From positions 1 to 23,729 of the forward strand of contig JAZRFE010000045.1 in NCBI GenBank assembly GCA_045661205.1: a stretch of DNA of 23,729 nucleotides, given 5' to 3'. Under the pieces are notes generated by a model. The model did not search any database. It worked only from the letters and a program-made list of their open reading frames with translations, and was not told where the DNA came from. Shown one piece after another: positions 6,754-15,388 of the stretch. Position 1 is the stretch's first letter. The number at the start of each line of letters is the position of its first letter. The stretch comes from HGM04593 sp045661205. GTDB taxonomy: Bacteria; Bacteroidota; Bacteroidia; Bacteroidales; Bacteroidaceae. Made by a program: the position numbers and the translations under genes.

Positions 6754-8451
6754 TTAGTCCTCAATAAGTTTGCGGTATCTTGCCTTCTTGGGTTCTTCGA
6801 TACCAAGGCGTTTCATCTTGTGCTCCTCGTAGTCGGAGTATGAGCCCTCGTAGCTGTATACGTTACCGTCGCCCTCAAAAGCGATGATGTGTGTACAGAT
6901 ACGGTCGAGGAACCAACGGTCGTGGCTGATTACCACTGCACAACCTGCGAAATTCTCGAGACCTTCCTCGAGTGCACGCAAGGTGTTTACGTCGATGTCG
7001 TTGGTAGGCTCGTCGAGCAATACCACGTTACCACCCTCTTTCAGTGCCATTGCAAGGTGCACACGGTTGCGCTCACCACCCGAAAGCACACCACATTTCT
7101 TCTCTTGGTCGGCACCCGAGAAGTTGAAACGCGAAAGATATGCACGTACGTTAATCTCCTTACCACCCAGACGCATAAGCTCGCTGCCGCCGCTCATTAC
7201 CTCGTAAACACTTTTGTCGGCAACAATATCCTTGTGATTCTGGTCCACATAGGCAAGTTTTACAGTCTCACCAACCTCGAACGAACCACTATCGGGAGTC
7301 TCAAGACCCATAATCATACGGAATAGCGTTGTCTTACCTGCACCGTTAGGACCGATGACACCTACAATGCCGTTGGGGGGCAATGTGAAGTTAAGGTCGG
7401 TAAAGAGAGTCTTGCTGCCGAACGATTTTGCAAGATGCTCGGCGATGATGACCTTGTTACCCAAGCGAGGACCGTTGGGAATGAAAATCTCGAGTTTCTC
7501 CTCGCGCTCTTTCTGATCCTCGTTCAACATTCTCTCGTATGAGTTAAGACGCGCCTTACCCTTTGCCTGACGCGCCTTGGGTGCCATGCGCACCCACTCG
7601 AGCTCGCGCTCAAGCGACTTGCGGCGTTTGCTTGCGCTCTTCTCTTCCTGCTCCATACGCTTAGTCTTCTGGTCGAGCCAAGATGAGTAGTTGCCCTGCC
7701 AGGGAATTCCCTCGCCACGGTCGAGTTCGAGAATCCATCCTGCAACATCGTCGAGGAAGTAACGGTCGTGGGTAACTGCAATAACGGTACCCTCGTATTG
7801 GTTAAGGTGCTGTTCGAGCCAGTCGATGCTCTCTGCATCGAGGTGGTTGGTAGGCTCGTCGAGCAATAGCACGTCGGGTTTCTGCAACAACAGACGGCAA
7901 AGAGCCACACGACGACGCTCACCACCCGAGAGATGATCGACAAGTTCGTTGGAAGCGGGACAACGCAATGCTGCCATTGCACGCTCCAGCTTGCTATCAA
8001 GGTTCCAAGCGTCGGTTGCGTCTATAATATCCTGCAACTCGGCCTGACGAGCAAAAAGCTCATTCATCTTGTTCTCGTCCTCGTAATACTCGGGAAGGCC
8101 GAACTTGTTGTTAATCTCTTCGTACTCGGCAAGAGCATCCACAGTAGCCTGTACACCCTCTTTCACGCACTCCATTACAGTCTTTCCATCCTGCAAATGG
8201 GGGTCCTGGGGAAGATAACCCACAGAGTATCCGGGCGACCATACCACATTTCCCTGGTAGTCGTTGTCGAGTCCGGCAATAATCTTCATAAGTGTAGACT
8301 TACCGGCACCGTTCATACCCACGATACCAATCTTAGCACCGTAGAAGAACGATAGATAAATATTCTTAAGAACCTGTTTGTTTGTCTGTTTGATAGTCTT
8401 GCTGAGACCTACCATCGAAAAGATAATCTTTTTGTCGTCAACTGTTGCCAT
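6754..8451 (-). CDS. ettA: ABC-F ATPase, energy-dependent translational throttle protein EttA
   Basis: 565 residues, close to the usual length of EttA. It has two ATP-binding cassettes and no membrane domain, as in ABC-F proteins that bind the ribosomal E site and slow the first peptide bond when the ATP/ADP ratio falls. Cassette 1: Walker A GMNGAGKST (45-53), signature LSGGE (174-178), Walker B with LLLDEP (195-200). Cassette 2: Walker A GPNGAGKTT (367-375), signature LSGGE (456-460), and VLLDEP (477-482). Between them, about 250-330, is the basic helical linker (RRKSLERELEWVRMAPKARQAKGKARL) that contacts P-site tRNA. An arm insertion lies at about 95-145 of cassette 1. ABC-F antibiotic-resistance proteins look similar, but the arm and linker match EttA best. 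Confidence 0.93.
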   Translation of the reverse strand: MATVDDKKIIFSMVGLSKTIKQTNKQVLKNIYLSFFYGAKIGIVGMNGAGKSTLMKIIAGLDNDYQGNVVWSPGYSVGYLPQDPHLQDGKTVMECVKEGVQATVDALAEYEEINNKFGLPEYYEDENKMNELFARQAELQDIIDATDAWNLDSKLERAMAALRCPASNELVDHLSGGERRRVALCRLLLQKPDVLLLDEPTNHLDAESIDWLEQHLNQYEGTVIAVTHDRYFLDDVAGWILELDRGEGIPWQGNYSSWLDQKTKRMEQEEKSASKRRKSLERELEWVRMAPKARQAKGKARLNSYERMLNEDQKEREEKLEIFIPNGPRLGNKVIIAEHLAKSFGSKTLFTDLNFTLPPNGIVGVIGPNGAGKTTLFRMIMGLETPDSGSFEVGETVKLAYVDQNHKDIVADKSVYEVMSGGSELMRLGGKEINVRAYLSRFNFSGADQEKKCGVLSGGERNRVHLAMALKEGGNVVLLDEPTNDIDVNTLRALEEGLENFAGCAVVISHDRWFLDRICTHIIAFEGDGNVYSYEGSYSDYEEHKMKRLGIEEPKKARYRKLIED

Positions 8452-8511
8452 ATTGTTTTGTTAAACTGATAATTACTATTTGAAAATGTGCGTTTCCCGC
8501 ATTTTAATGTG

Positions 8512-8519
8512 CGAAGATA
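8512..8519 (-). promoter_or_regulatory. possible -7 element upstream of ettA
   Basis: The minus strand reads TATCTTCG, one base off TAnnTTTG, about 60 bp before the ettA start. No -33 TTTG stands at 19-21 bp. The same octamer precedes riboflavin synthase (16561-16568), which is the main reason for listing it. Confidence 0.35.
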
Positions 8520-8617
8520 CGAATTTTCCACCTTAATACATATATTTTACGGAAGATTGTTTCATTTATTTAAGGTCAAAGCCATTGCAAAATACAGAAG
8601 AGATTAAATTTATTGCT

Positions 8618-8625
8618 TAACTTTG
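8618..8625 (+). promoter_or_regulatory. -7 promoter element for the M3 peptidase gene
   Basis: TAACTTTG matches TAnnTTTG exactly and is followed by CA. No clear -33 element is visible. It overlaps the beginning of the longest possible reading frame (TTG at 8613), which supports the later ATG at 8694 as the real start. The 242-bp intergenic stretch holds only this and the divergent ettA element. Confidence 0.6.
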
Positions 8626-8693
8626 CAGAAATTATTTTTGCGGGCAGAGACTCGCCACGACAAATGTTTATAATCCATTTTACACAATACAAC

Positions 8694-10805
8694 ATGAAAA
8701 GAGTATTTTACATTCCATTAATCATTTTCACAACAATGCTTATGCAGACATCATGTAACAGCACCACCACCGAGAGTGCCAACTCGCTGTGCAAGGAGAG
8801 CAATGCGCCTTTCGGAGCGCCGGAATTCGGCTTGTACAAGACAGCCGACTTCTTGCCTGCCTTCGAGCAGGGAATAGCCGAAAAAAAGGCTGACATTCAG
8901 AAAATCATCGACAACCCCGAAGCACCTACATACGCAAACACCATCGATGCGCTGGAGCTTAGCGGAAGCCTGCTCGACAAGGTAAGCTGCATATTCTTCA
9001 CTCTGAACGAGAGCGACGCCAACGACGAAATGTTGCAAACCGAGAACAGCATCAGCCCCAAACTTACAGAACTGGGCGGTTACATCTTCATGAACGACAA
9101 ACTGTTCGAGCGCATACGCACACTCTACGACAGCCGCGAGACCTTGGGCTTGAACGAGGAACAGACAATCGTTCTCGAGAACTACTATAAGGAGTTTGTG
9201 CGTGGCGGTGCACTGCTCGACGCCGAGAACAAGAAAAAGTTGCTCGACATCGACACCAAGCTGGGCCTTGCCTCTATTGAATTTGGCAGCAACCTGCTCG
9301 CCGACTCAAAGGCTTTCCAGCTGATAATAACCGATGAAAAGGATTTGAGCGGACTGCCCGAGGCTGTACGTGCCGCAGCTCGCGAAGCTGCCGAAAAGGC
9401 AAATGTCGAAGGCTGGCTCTTCACACTCGACAAGCCCAGCTGCATCCCCTTCATGCAGTATGCCGACAACCGCGACCTGCGCGAGAAAATTTACAAGGCA
9501 TACTACAACCGCGGCGACAACGACAACAAATACAACAACAAGGAGATTATACGCAACATCCTCGACCTGCGTTTGCAGAAGGCTCAACTCTTGGGTTTCG
9601 AGACATACGCCGACTACAAGATGGATGTGAAGATGGCAAAGACCCCCGACGCTGCAACCGAGCTTATGAACAGCATTTGGGAGGCTGCCATTAAACGCGC
9701 AAAAGAGGAGGCAAAAGAGTTGCAAGCACTCATCGACAGCGAGAAGGGCGGATTCAAACTCGCCGGTTGGGACTGGATGTACTACACCGAGAAGCTGCGC
9801 AAAGCAAAATACTCGCTCGACGAGAGTGAGATTAAGCCCTACTTCAAGCTGGAGAACGTGTGCAATGGTGCATTCGATTGCGCAACAAAACTGTTTGGCT
9901 TGAGCTTTGCAAAACGCAACGACATTCCCCTGTATCACGACAGTGTGAAGGTGTGGGAGGTGCTCGACGAGAACAAGAACCACTTGGGAATATTCTACGG
10001 CGACTATTTCCCCCGTCAGTCGAAACGCTCGGGCGCGTGGATGACTAACTTTGTCAATCAGGTGAACCTGGGTGGAAAGAACCGCCGCCCCATGATTGTG
10101 AACGTATGCAACTTCACACCCGCATCAGGCGAGACTCCTTCGTTGCTCAACATCGACGAGACACTTACACTGTTCCACGAGTTCGGCCACGCATTGCATG
10201 GAATGATGACTCAGGCACACTATCCCTCGGTGAGCGGCACAAACGTTAAGCACGACTTCGTGGAGCTTTTCTCGCAGATTTATGAGCATTGGGCAATGGA
10301 GACCGAAGTGCTGAAAAGCTACGCAAAACATTACAAGAGTGGCGAGGCTATCCCCGACGAGCTTATCGAGAAGATAAAGAGAGCATCGCACTTCAACTCG
10401 GGTTTCGAGACAACCGAGTTGGTGGCAGCAGCACTGCTCGACATGCGCATGCACCGTCTGACGAACTACGACAATTTCGACTGCAATGAATTCGAGAAAG
10501 AGCTGCGCGAAGAGATTGGTTTCATCCCCGAGATTGAGTACCGCTACCGCACATGCAACTTCTCGCATGTATTCAACAGTGGTTACGCTGTGGGATATTA
10601 TGCTTACTTGTGGGCCGAGGTTCTCGACGCCGATGCTTTTGAGTTGTTCAAGGAGCGCGGAATATTCGACCCCGCAACAGCCAAGGCGTTCCAGCATCTG
10701 CTCGAAATGGGCGGTAGCGAGGACCCCATGGAGCAGTATCGCAAGTTCCGCGGTGCCGACCCCAACCCCCAGGCTCTTTTGCGTCGCAGAGGTTTAATAG
10801 ACTAA
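8694..10805 (+). CDS. dcp: M3-family zinc metallopeptidase, peptidyl-dipeptidase Dcp-like, exported
   Basis: 703 residues from the ATG at 8694. A TTG at 8613 would add 27 residues but covers the promoter, and the ATG gives a proper signal peptide (MKRVFYIPLIIFTTMLMQTSC), so I chose it. Cys21 may be lipidated, though the lipobox is loose. The catalytic motif HEFGH lies at 495-499 (zinc ligands His495 and His499, catalytic Glu496). The third ligand is Glu524 in HDFVELFSQ, the same 29-residue spacing as in M3 enzymes. The overall length and the start PFGAPEFGLYKTADFLPAF match dipeptidyl carboxypeptidases that remove C-terminal dipeptides from peptides. It probably degrades peptides in the periplasm. 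The next gene begins 13 bp downstream, so the two are co-transcribed. Oligopeptidase A is the nearest alternative. Confidence 0.9.
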   Translation: MKRVFYIPLIIFTTMLMQTSCNSTTTESANSLCKESNAPFGAPEFGLYKTADFLPAFEQGIAEKKADIQKIIDNPEAPTYANTIDALELSGSLLDKVSCIFFTLNESDANDEMLQTENSISPKLTELGGYIFMNDKLFERIRTLYDSRETLGLNEEQTIVLENYYKEFVRGGALLDAENKKKLLDIDTKLGLASIEFGSNLLADSKAFQLIITDEKDLSGLPEAVRAAAREAAEKANVEGWLFTLDKPSCIPFMQYADNRDLREKIYKAYYNRGDNDNKYNNKEIIRNILDLRLQKAQLLGFETYADYKMDVKMAKTPDAATELMNSIWEAAIKRAKEEAKELQALIDSEKGGFKLAGWDWMYYTEKLRKAKYSLDESEIKPYFKLENVCNGAFDCATKLFGLSFAKRNDIPLYHDSVKVWEVLDENKNHLGIFYGDYFPRQSKRSGAWMTNFVNQVNLGGKNRRPMIVNVCNFTPASGETPSLLNIDETLTLFHEFGHALHGMMTQAHYPSVSGTNVKHDFVELFSQIYEHWAMETEVLKSYAKHYKSGEAIPDELIEKIKRASHFNSGFETTELVAAALLDMRMHRLTNYDNFDCNEFEKELREEIGFIPEIEYRYRTCNFSHVFNSGYAVGYYAYLWAEVLDADAFELFKERGIFDPATAKAFQHLLEMGGSEDPMEQYRKFRGADPNPQALLRRRGLID

Positions 10806-10818
10806 TAAAAGAAAAAGT

Positions 10819-11289
10819 ATGGAAAGCAAAATAGAAAAAGCCGTAGAACTTTTTAAAGAGGGATTCAACTGTTCGCAGGCGGTGGTTGCCGCCTACGCCG
10901 AGGATTATGGCTTCACACGCGAACAGGCACTGAAGATGGCAGCATCGTTTGGCGGCGGCATAGGTCGCATGCGCCAAACGTGTGGCGCTGCCTGCGGACT
11001 ATTCATGCTCGCAGGTTTGGAGACAGGATGTACCGACGGCAGTAACCGCGAGGGTAAAGAGGAGAACTACAAAATAGTGCAGATGCTTGCCGAGGAGTTC
11101 AAACGTCGCAACGGCTCGACAATATGTGCCGAACTGTTGGGACTCGCCAAGAGCGCGCCTACCCCACCCACCCCCGAGGAGCGCACAGCGGAGTACTTCA
11201 AGAAACGCCCTTGTGTTAAAATGGTCGAGGAGGCCGCACGCATCTGGGAGGAGTATCGCGCAGGAAAAACATTCGGCGAAGATAGGTAA
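10819..11289 (+). CDS. C_GCAxxG_C_C family (putative redox-active) protein
   Basis: 156 residues, cytoplasmic. It shows the family pattern of spaced cysteines: Cys18 in FNCSQAVV, the glycine run FGGGIGRMRQTCGAACG with Cys55 and Cys59 in the CGAxxG core, then Cys103 (TICAELLG) and Cys132 (KRPCVKMV). An extra Cys71 is present. Members are described as possible redox or metal-binding proteins; none of that can be tested here. It is helical throughout (MESKIEKAVELFKEGFN). It starts 13 bp after the peptidase gene and is probably its operon partner. A weak 5-bp GGGAG/CTCCC hairpin at 11332-11345 follows but lacks a good U-tract. Confidence 0.88.
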   Translation: MESKIEKAVELFKEGFNCSQAVVAAYAEDYGFTREQALKMAASFGGGIGRMRQTCGAACGLFMLAGLETGCTDGSNREGKEENYKIVQMLAEEFKRRNGSTICAELLGLAKSAPTPPTPEERTAEYFKKRPCVKMVEEAARIWEEYRAGKTFGEDR

Positions 11290-11370
11290 ATAGTTGATTT
11301 GTAATATTATCTTACCAAAAGGGCACATAAAGGGAGAAATCTCCCGCCTAAAAGTTAAATTTTGTTTAAT

Positions 11371-11415
11371 TTTTCAATGAAATAACATCATTTTCAATGA
11401 ATAAATATATCTTTG
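11371..11415 (+). promoter_or_regulatory. -7 promoter element and upstream direct repeat for the winged-helix gene
   Basis: TATCTTTG at 11408-11415 matches TAnnTTTG and is followed by CG. TTTTCAATGAA occurs twice upstream, at 11371-11381 and 11391-11401, a 20-bp period (about two helical turns) covering the -33 zone, where no TTTG is found. The repeats could be an activator or repressor site that replaces the missing -33 element. The ATG at 11467 is about 50 bp further on. Confidence 0.55.
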
Positions 11416-11466
11416 CGCCCGAAAATCAAAACTTTAATTTAAAAAGTTAAACTTATAAACGAAATT

Positions 11467-11667
11467 ATGATGACAGAGAAAGCTGGAGAAATCGCAGGTC
11501 GCATTTGGAATGCCCTGAACGGCTCTGAGGGTTTGACCCTTAAAGAGATTAAAACTGCTGCAAAATTGAAAGAGAAAGAACTTTACTTGGGTCTCGGATG
11601 GCTTCTTCGTGAGGATAAAATCTTCTCATGCATTGTTGAGGACGAAGAGATTTTTGCTCTCAAGTAA
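11467..11667 (+). CDS. small winged helix-turn-helix protein (DUF2582 type)
   Basis: 66 residues. A single winged-helix domain fills the whole chain: helix GEIAGRIWNALN, helix LTLKEIKTAAKL, recognition helix EKELYLGLGWLLRE, then the wing strands KIFSCIVEDEEIFALK. This matches the short Bacteroidota family DUF2582. It probably binds DNA, but the targets are unknown; some members may instead mediate protein contacts. The frame has ATGATG at 11467-11472, and either ATG could be used. It has its own promoter and a hairpin terminator directly after, so it is a single-gene unit. Confidence 0.88.
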   Translation: MMTEKAGEIAGRIWNALNGSEGLTLKEIKTAAKLKEKELYLGLGWLLREDKIFSCIVEDEEIFALK

Positions 11668-11689
11668 TCCTTAATTTTTCAAAGAGATA

Positions 11690-11727
11690 AAGAGGGATAC
11701 GTCATTTCACGTATCCCTCTTAATTTT
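11690..11727 (+). terminator. intrinsic terminator of the winged-helix gene
   Basis: A 13-bp perfect stem, AAGAGGGATACGT (11690-11702) with its complement at 11709-11721, has a 6-base loop and is followed by AATTTT. Confidence 0.85.
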
Positions 11728-11743
11728 ATATAACAAAACAAGA

Positions 11744-11860
11744 ATGAAAAGAATACTCATATTTTCAATAATAGCACTCGCAGCATTGAGCGCTACTGCC
11801 CAAAAGCCAAAAAAAGTCAGTTTCTCGCGGAAACTGACTTTTTCATATAAGGATGTATAA
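11744..11860 (+). pseudogene. orphan signal-peptide ORF running into a terminator (probable truncated gene)
   Basis: A 38-codon frame from the ATG at 11744 to the TAA at 11858-11860. Residues 1-20, MKRILIFSIIALAALSATAQ, are a textbook Bacteroidota Sec signal peptide with an ATAQ cleavage site. The remaining 18 residues (KPKKVSFSRKLTFSYKDV) are mostly encoded by the terminator hairpin at 11811-11843. Only 22 bp separate the preceding terminator from this ATG, so there is hardly room for a promoter. The best reading is the 5' remnant of a secreted-protein gene whose body was lost when the minus-strand block from 11863 on was joined here. A true secreted 18-residue peptide is possible but less likely. 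Confidence 0.5.
11811..11843. terminator. bidirectional terminator downstream of the GH2 gene
   Basis: A 14-bp perfect stem, AAAAAGTCAGTTTC (11811-11824) and its complement (11830-11843), has a 5-base loop TCGCG. On the minus strand it ends in a five-U run, 20 bp after the GH2 stop at 11863, so that gene is its main client. Confidence 0.85.
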
Positions 11861-11862
11861 CC

Positions 11863-14800
11863 TTAGATAACCACTTTGCAAGTGTGTTTCTTGACACCAT
11901 CAACGAAGTTCAACACATAAACTCCGGCGGGAAGAGCCGAGAGGCAAACCTTGTCGTTACCTGCAACAACATTCTTCACTACGGTTCCGGAAGCATTGAC
12001 AACACAGAGCTGTGTACCCTGGCCAAAGCCGCCACCTGCGATGGCAACGCTCTTGGCATCCTTATCAACATTCACGCTGGGAGCATTCTCAGCTACGACA
12101 CCCGAGATAGATGTTGTAAGACCGCTAGACGATACCATATAGAGACCTATATCGATGTACTGTCCGCCATTATTCTGATGACAATGTACGGCAATAGTAT
12201 TATCAGCATCGTAAACAAGAGCATCCTTAACCTCTTTTGTAAGATCGAACACTGTATAGTTGCTAACGTAGCCCTCTAACGAAGTAAGCAGTTTACCATT
12301 GATATAAATCTCGCAATCCTCGTCGTGATACATCAACATAACAAGGCTGTCGGCCATCTGACGGTCAGCACCATCGAGACGGAAGTTTTTACGAATCCAG
12401 ATATCAGATGTGTTCCATGTTGTACCAATCACAGTATTGGGAGTACCGGCTGTACCGAATCCCGATTTTTTCTCTTTCCATGAACTATCGTCAAAGTCTG
12501 CGGCATACCAATTGTCGGCAGGCTTTGTAGTAGTCATCTTCCACATTTCTCCACCGTCGTAAGCAGAAGCAATGATAGTATCTTTCTGCAATACAGAAGA
12601 TGTCAAACGCTTGTTTATTTCGGCCATTTTGGGAACATCCACTTTCACCACAGCGCGGTCGTATGTGATGAGACCGTTAATTTCAATCTCAACGTCGGTT
12701 GTCTGTGTGTAAACAGCACCGCTCATACCAAATGCACCGCTGAACTTAGTGAGGTCGAAGATATATTTTTCGTAAGTATCCAAAAGCTCCTGACGGCTGT
12801 TCATGGTAGCATAACCCCAATCGCCGGCGCCCCATATATGGCCCTCTTCTTTGTACTTGAGACCGCCATACTCGCCACAAACATTTGCAAGATTTTTGTT
12901 GGGGCAAACTACGTATGCGGGGTTAGGATAGTGGTGAATATCCCAAACATCACCAACGTATGTAGAGTGAACACCATATTGGCTATCCTGGTTGGCAAGA
13001 CGTGAGGGGTCGAGCATTTTGATATACTTCACAAGAGTCTCAACATCGTGACGTGCCTGACTCTCGTTGAAGAGTACCCACATGATGATAGAGGGAGCAT
13101 TGTAGTGAGTCTCAATCATAGCTCTGAGCTCTTTCTTGAACTTTGTCCTGTCGAGAGCAGGAGGTGTGATTGACGAATAAGAGTTGGGTGAAGGCATATC
13201 CTGCCATACAAGCAGACCGAGTCTGTCGCAATGGTAGTACCAACGACGAGGCTCAATCTTGATGTGCTTACGAATCATGTTGAAGCCCATCTTCTTTGTC
13301 ATCTCAATATCATAGAGCATAGCAGCATCAGTGGGAGCTGTGTACAAACCGTCGGGCCAGAATCCCTGATCGAGGGGACCCATGTGGAAGAGAGGCTCGT
13401 TGTTGAGGAACATCTTTGTGTAATCACCAACCTTGCCAAGAGAGATTTTTCTCATACCGAAGTAACCTTCAACTACGTCTAATGTGTCACCTGTTTCAAC
13501 AAGTGTAATGTCGAGGTCGTAGAGGAAAGGAGAGTCGGGAGACCACAATTTTGCATCGGGAACGCTGATAGAGATCTTTTCACCAGCTTTAGCCTCGGCT
13601 GTTGCAACAACCTTGTCGCCGTCTTTCACCGCGATGATAGCTGTACCTTCCTGGCTGCCTACTGTGTTCACTCTAACTGCGACAGAAGAGTTATCAACAT
13701 CGGGAACCACTGTATAATTATCGATGTGGATATCCTCGACGGGCTCCATCCATACACTCTGCCAGATACCAGATGTAGAGGTGTACATGATACCGCCGGG
13801 GAAGAGAGTCTGCTTACCACGTGCATAGTTTCCGTAGTCTGTGGGGTCGTAAACCTTTACAACAAGTTCCTGCTCGCCCTCGTTTGTGAGGTACTTGGTA
13901 ATGTCAAACGAGAAGGGTTCGTAACCACCAGCGTGGCTGCCAACCGACTGACCGTTTACATACACCTCGCACTCGGCATCAACAGCCTCGAAGTGGAGCA
14001 ACAGGTTGCGCTCTTTCCAGTTCTCGGGAACAGTGAAAGTGCGTTTGTATGCAAAGCGTCTGTAATCCTTCATAATACCTGAGAGTGCCGACTCAACAGG
14101 GAACGGAACGAGAATCTGAAGTCCGTATGCTTCCTCGGGCAGACCATCTACCTCTTTGAAGAGAGGCTGGAAGCCCCACAAGCCGTTAAGGCTCTGCCAC
14201 TCCTTACGTTCCATCTGAGGACGGGGATATTCGCCCCAAACATTGTTCACGTCTACATCTTTTGCAAATACACTCATCAAAGGAGCCTCTTTCATCTTCC
14301 ACACGAGAGGAGCAAGAGTACCCTCGGCCAAACATACAAGCGAAGCATCGAAATATTTCTGAGAGTTTGTGCGGTTCACGTGAACAGCGATGGTTGTCTC
14401 GCTATCGAATGAAACAGCATTCAATGCCTCCTCTGAAATCTCGACATACTCGGTCTTGATACCGGTCTTTGCCAAAGAAGCAGCAAGCACACCGTTGAAA
14501 TAAATTTCGGTAACACCGTCGCGTACAACGTAGAGCTTAAGGTTTTTAAGGTCTGATTTCTTAAGATCTTTGAAGTCTACTTTCTTTCTGAGCCACAAAT
14601 CGTCAGTTGTCCACTTTGTGTTTACAATCTTTGTGGTTCTCTTGTAGCCGAAACCGCCAACACCCTCGCCCCATGCAGTATCGTCGTATGCGGGAGTCAT
14701 CCAATCCTCAGTTGCAGGAGCCTCGGTGATGTATTTCCAAGATGAGGCAGCAACGTCGGCTGTAGTGAAGAATGTAACGTTAGAAGCATAGGCATGTTTG

Positions 14801-15369
14801 TAGATACCTACGTCGATGATACCACCACCGCCACCATTGTAGCAATGTACGGCAAGAACGTTTTTCTCACCAACCTTGATGGCAGCCTTCGCCTTGTCCG
14901 AGATTTCTACATTTTTGTAATCCTCATAGCCACTGATCTCGGCTGCAACCACACCGTTGATGTAAATCTCGCAATCCTCGTCGTGAGCTACTGAGAGAAG
15001 AAGACTGTCTACCACCTGGGCGTTATAGCCTTCCAATGTAAACTCCTTACGCATCCAGATGTCGGTAGTTGTCCACAAGGTGCTGTTGGCCGAGCTTGTA
15101 CCAAACGCATTTTTACCCGACTTCCACGCAGAGTCGTCGAAGTTTACGCTTTTCCAATCCGAAGCGGGCTGGGATGTTACATACTTCCAGGTTACACTCA
15201 TGTCTTTCACGGTAGGAATCACAGGAACTGTGGTAAGTCCCAATGGCTCTACCTGACAACCCTCTCCACTACGTGGCAGGACTGTGTTCCCACCCGAGCA
15301 AGAGAATGAATTTGCCATACACACTGCTGTCAGCAGGAACGTGGCACATGAAATGATAAATTTTTTCAT
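11863..15369 (-). CDS. secreted glycoside hydrolase family 2 enzyme with three repeated beta-domains and a sorting domain
   Basis: 1168 residues from the ATG at 15369; a TTG 15 codons upstream would overlap the nitroreductase gene. A signal peptide ends near ANSFSCSGG (Cys24 may be lipidated). Domains: two related beta-domains at about 60-195 and 200-335 (WKYVTSQPASDWKSVNFDDSAW, then DEDCEIYINGVV); the GH2 sugar-binding, immunoglobulin-like and TIM-barrel domains at about 380-930; a third copy of the beta-domain at about 940-1075; and a C-terminal sorting-like domain at about 1085-1168 ending in KHTCKVVI. The catalytic acid is Glu769 in WVLFNES and the nucleophile Glu833 in VCGEYGG, as in clan GH-A. 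The substrate is uncertain (beta-galactoside, glucuronide or mannoside). It lies 19 bp after the nitroreductase gene, with no SusC/SusD pair nearby. Confidence 0.9.
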   Translation of the reverse strand: MKKFIISCATFLLTAVCMANSFSCSGGNTVLPRSGEGCQVEPLGLTTVPVIPTVKDMSVTWKYVTSQPASDWKSVNFDDSAWKSGKNAFGTSSANSTLWTTTDIWMRKEFTLEGYNAQVVDSLLLSVAHDEDCEIYINGVVAAEISGYEDYKNVEISDKAKAAIKVGEKNVLAVHCYNGGGGGIIDVGIYKHAYASNVTFFTTADVAASSWKYITEAPATEDWMTPAYDDTAWGEGVGGFGYKRTTKIVNTKWTTDDLWLRKKVDFKDLKKSDLKNLKLYVVRDGVTEIYFNGVLAASLAKTGIKTEYVEISEEALNAVSFDSETTIAVHVNRTNSQKYFDASLVCLAEGTLAPLVWKMKEAPLMSVFAKDVDVNNVWGEYPRPQMERKEWQSLNGLWGFQPLFKEVDGLPEEAYGLQILVPFPVESALSGIMKDYRRFAYKRTFTVPENWKERNLLLHFEAVDAECEVYVNGQSVGSHAGGYEPFSFDITKYLTNEGEQELVVKVYDPTDYGNYARGKQTLFPGGIMYTSTSGIWQSVWMEPVEDIHIDNYTVVPDVDNSSVAVRVNTVGSQEGTAIIAVKDGDKVVATAEAKAGEKISISVPDAKLWSPDSPFLYDLDITLVETGDTLDVVEGYFGMRKISLGKVGDYTKMFLNNEPLFHMGPLDQGFWPDGLYTAPTDAAMLYDIEMTKKMGFNMIRKHIKIEPRRWYYHCDRLGLLVWQDMPSPNSYSSITPPALDRTKFKKELRAMIETHYNAPSIIMWVLFNESQARHDVETLVKYIKMLDPSRLANQDSQYGVHSTYVGDVWDIHHYPNPAYVVCPNKNLANVCGEYGGLKYKEEGHIWGAGDWGYATMNSRQELLDTYEKYIFDLTKFSGAFGMSGAVYTQTTDVEIEINGLITYDRAVVKVDVPKMAEINKRLTSSVLQKDTIIASAYDGGEMWKMTTTKPADNWYAADFDDSSWKEKKSGFGTAGTPNTVIGTTWNTSDIWIRKNFRLDGADRQMADSLVMLMYHDEDCEIYINGKLLTSLEGYVSNYTVFDLTKEVKDALVYDADNTIAVHCHQNNGGQYIDIGLYMVSSSGLTTSISGVVAENAPSVNVDKDAKSVAIAGGGFGQGTQLCVVNASGTVVKNVVAGNDKVCLSALPAGVYVLNFVDGVKKHTCKVVI

Positions 15370-15388
15370 ACAAATATTATTTATAGTG

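Noticed and set aside
8613..8693. TTG start extending the M3 peptidase by 27 residues
   Set aside because: It overlaps the TAACTTTG promoter element and would bury the signal peptide; ATG at 8694 is better.
9306..9983. 225-residue open frame antisense to the M3 peptidase
   Set aside because: It lies wholly inside a gene with intact catalytic motifs; its protein is rich in Val, Leu and Cys without domains, as expected of a frame opposite a biased coding strand.
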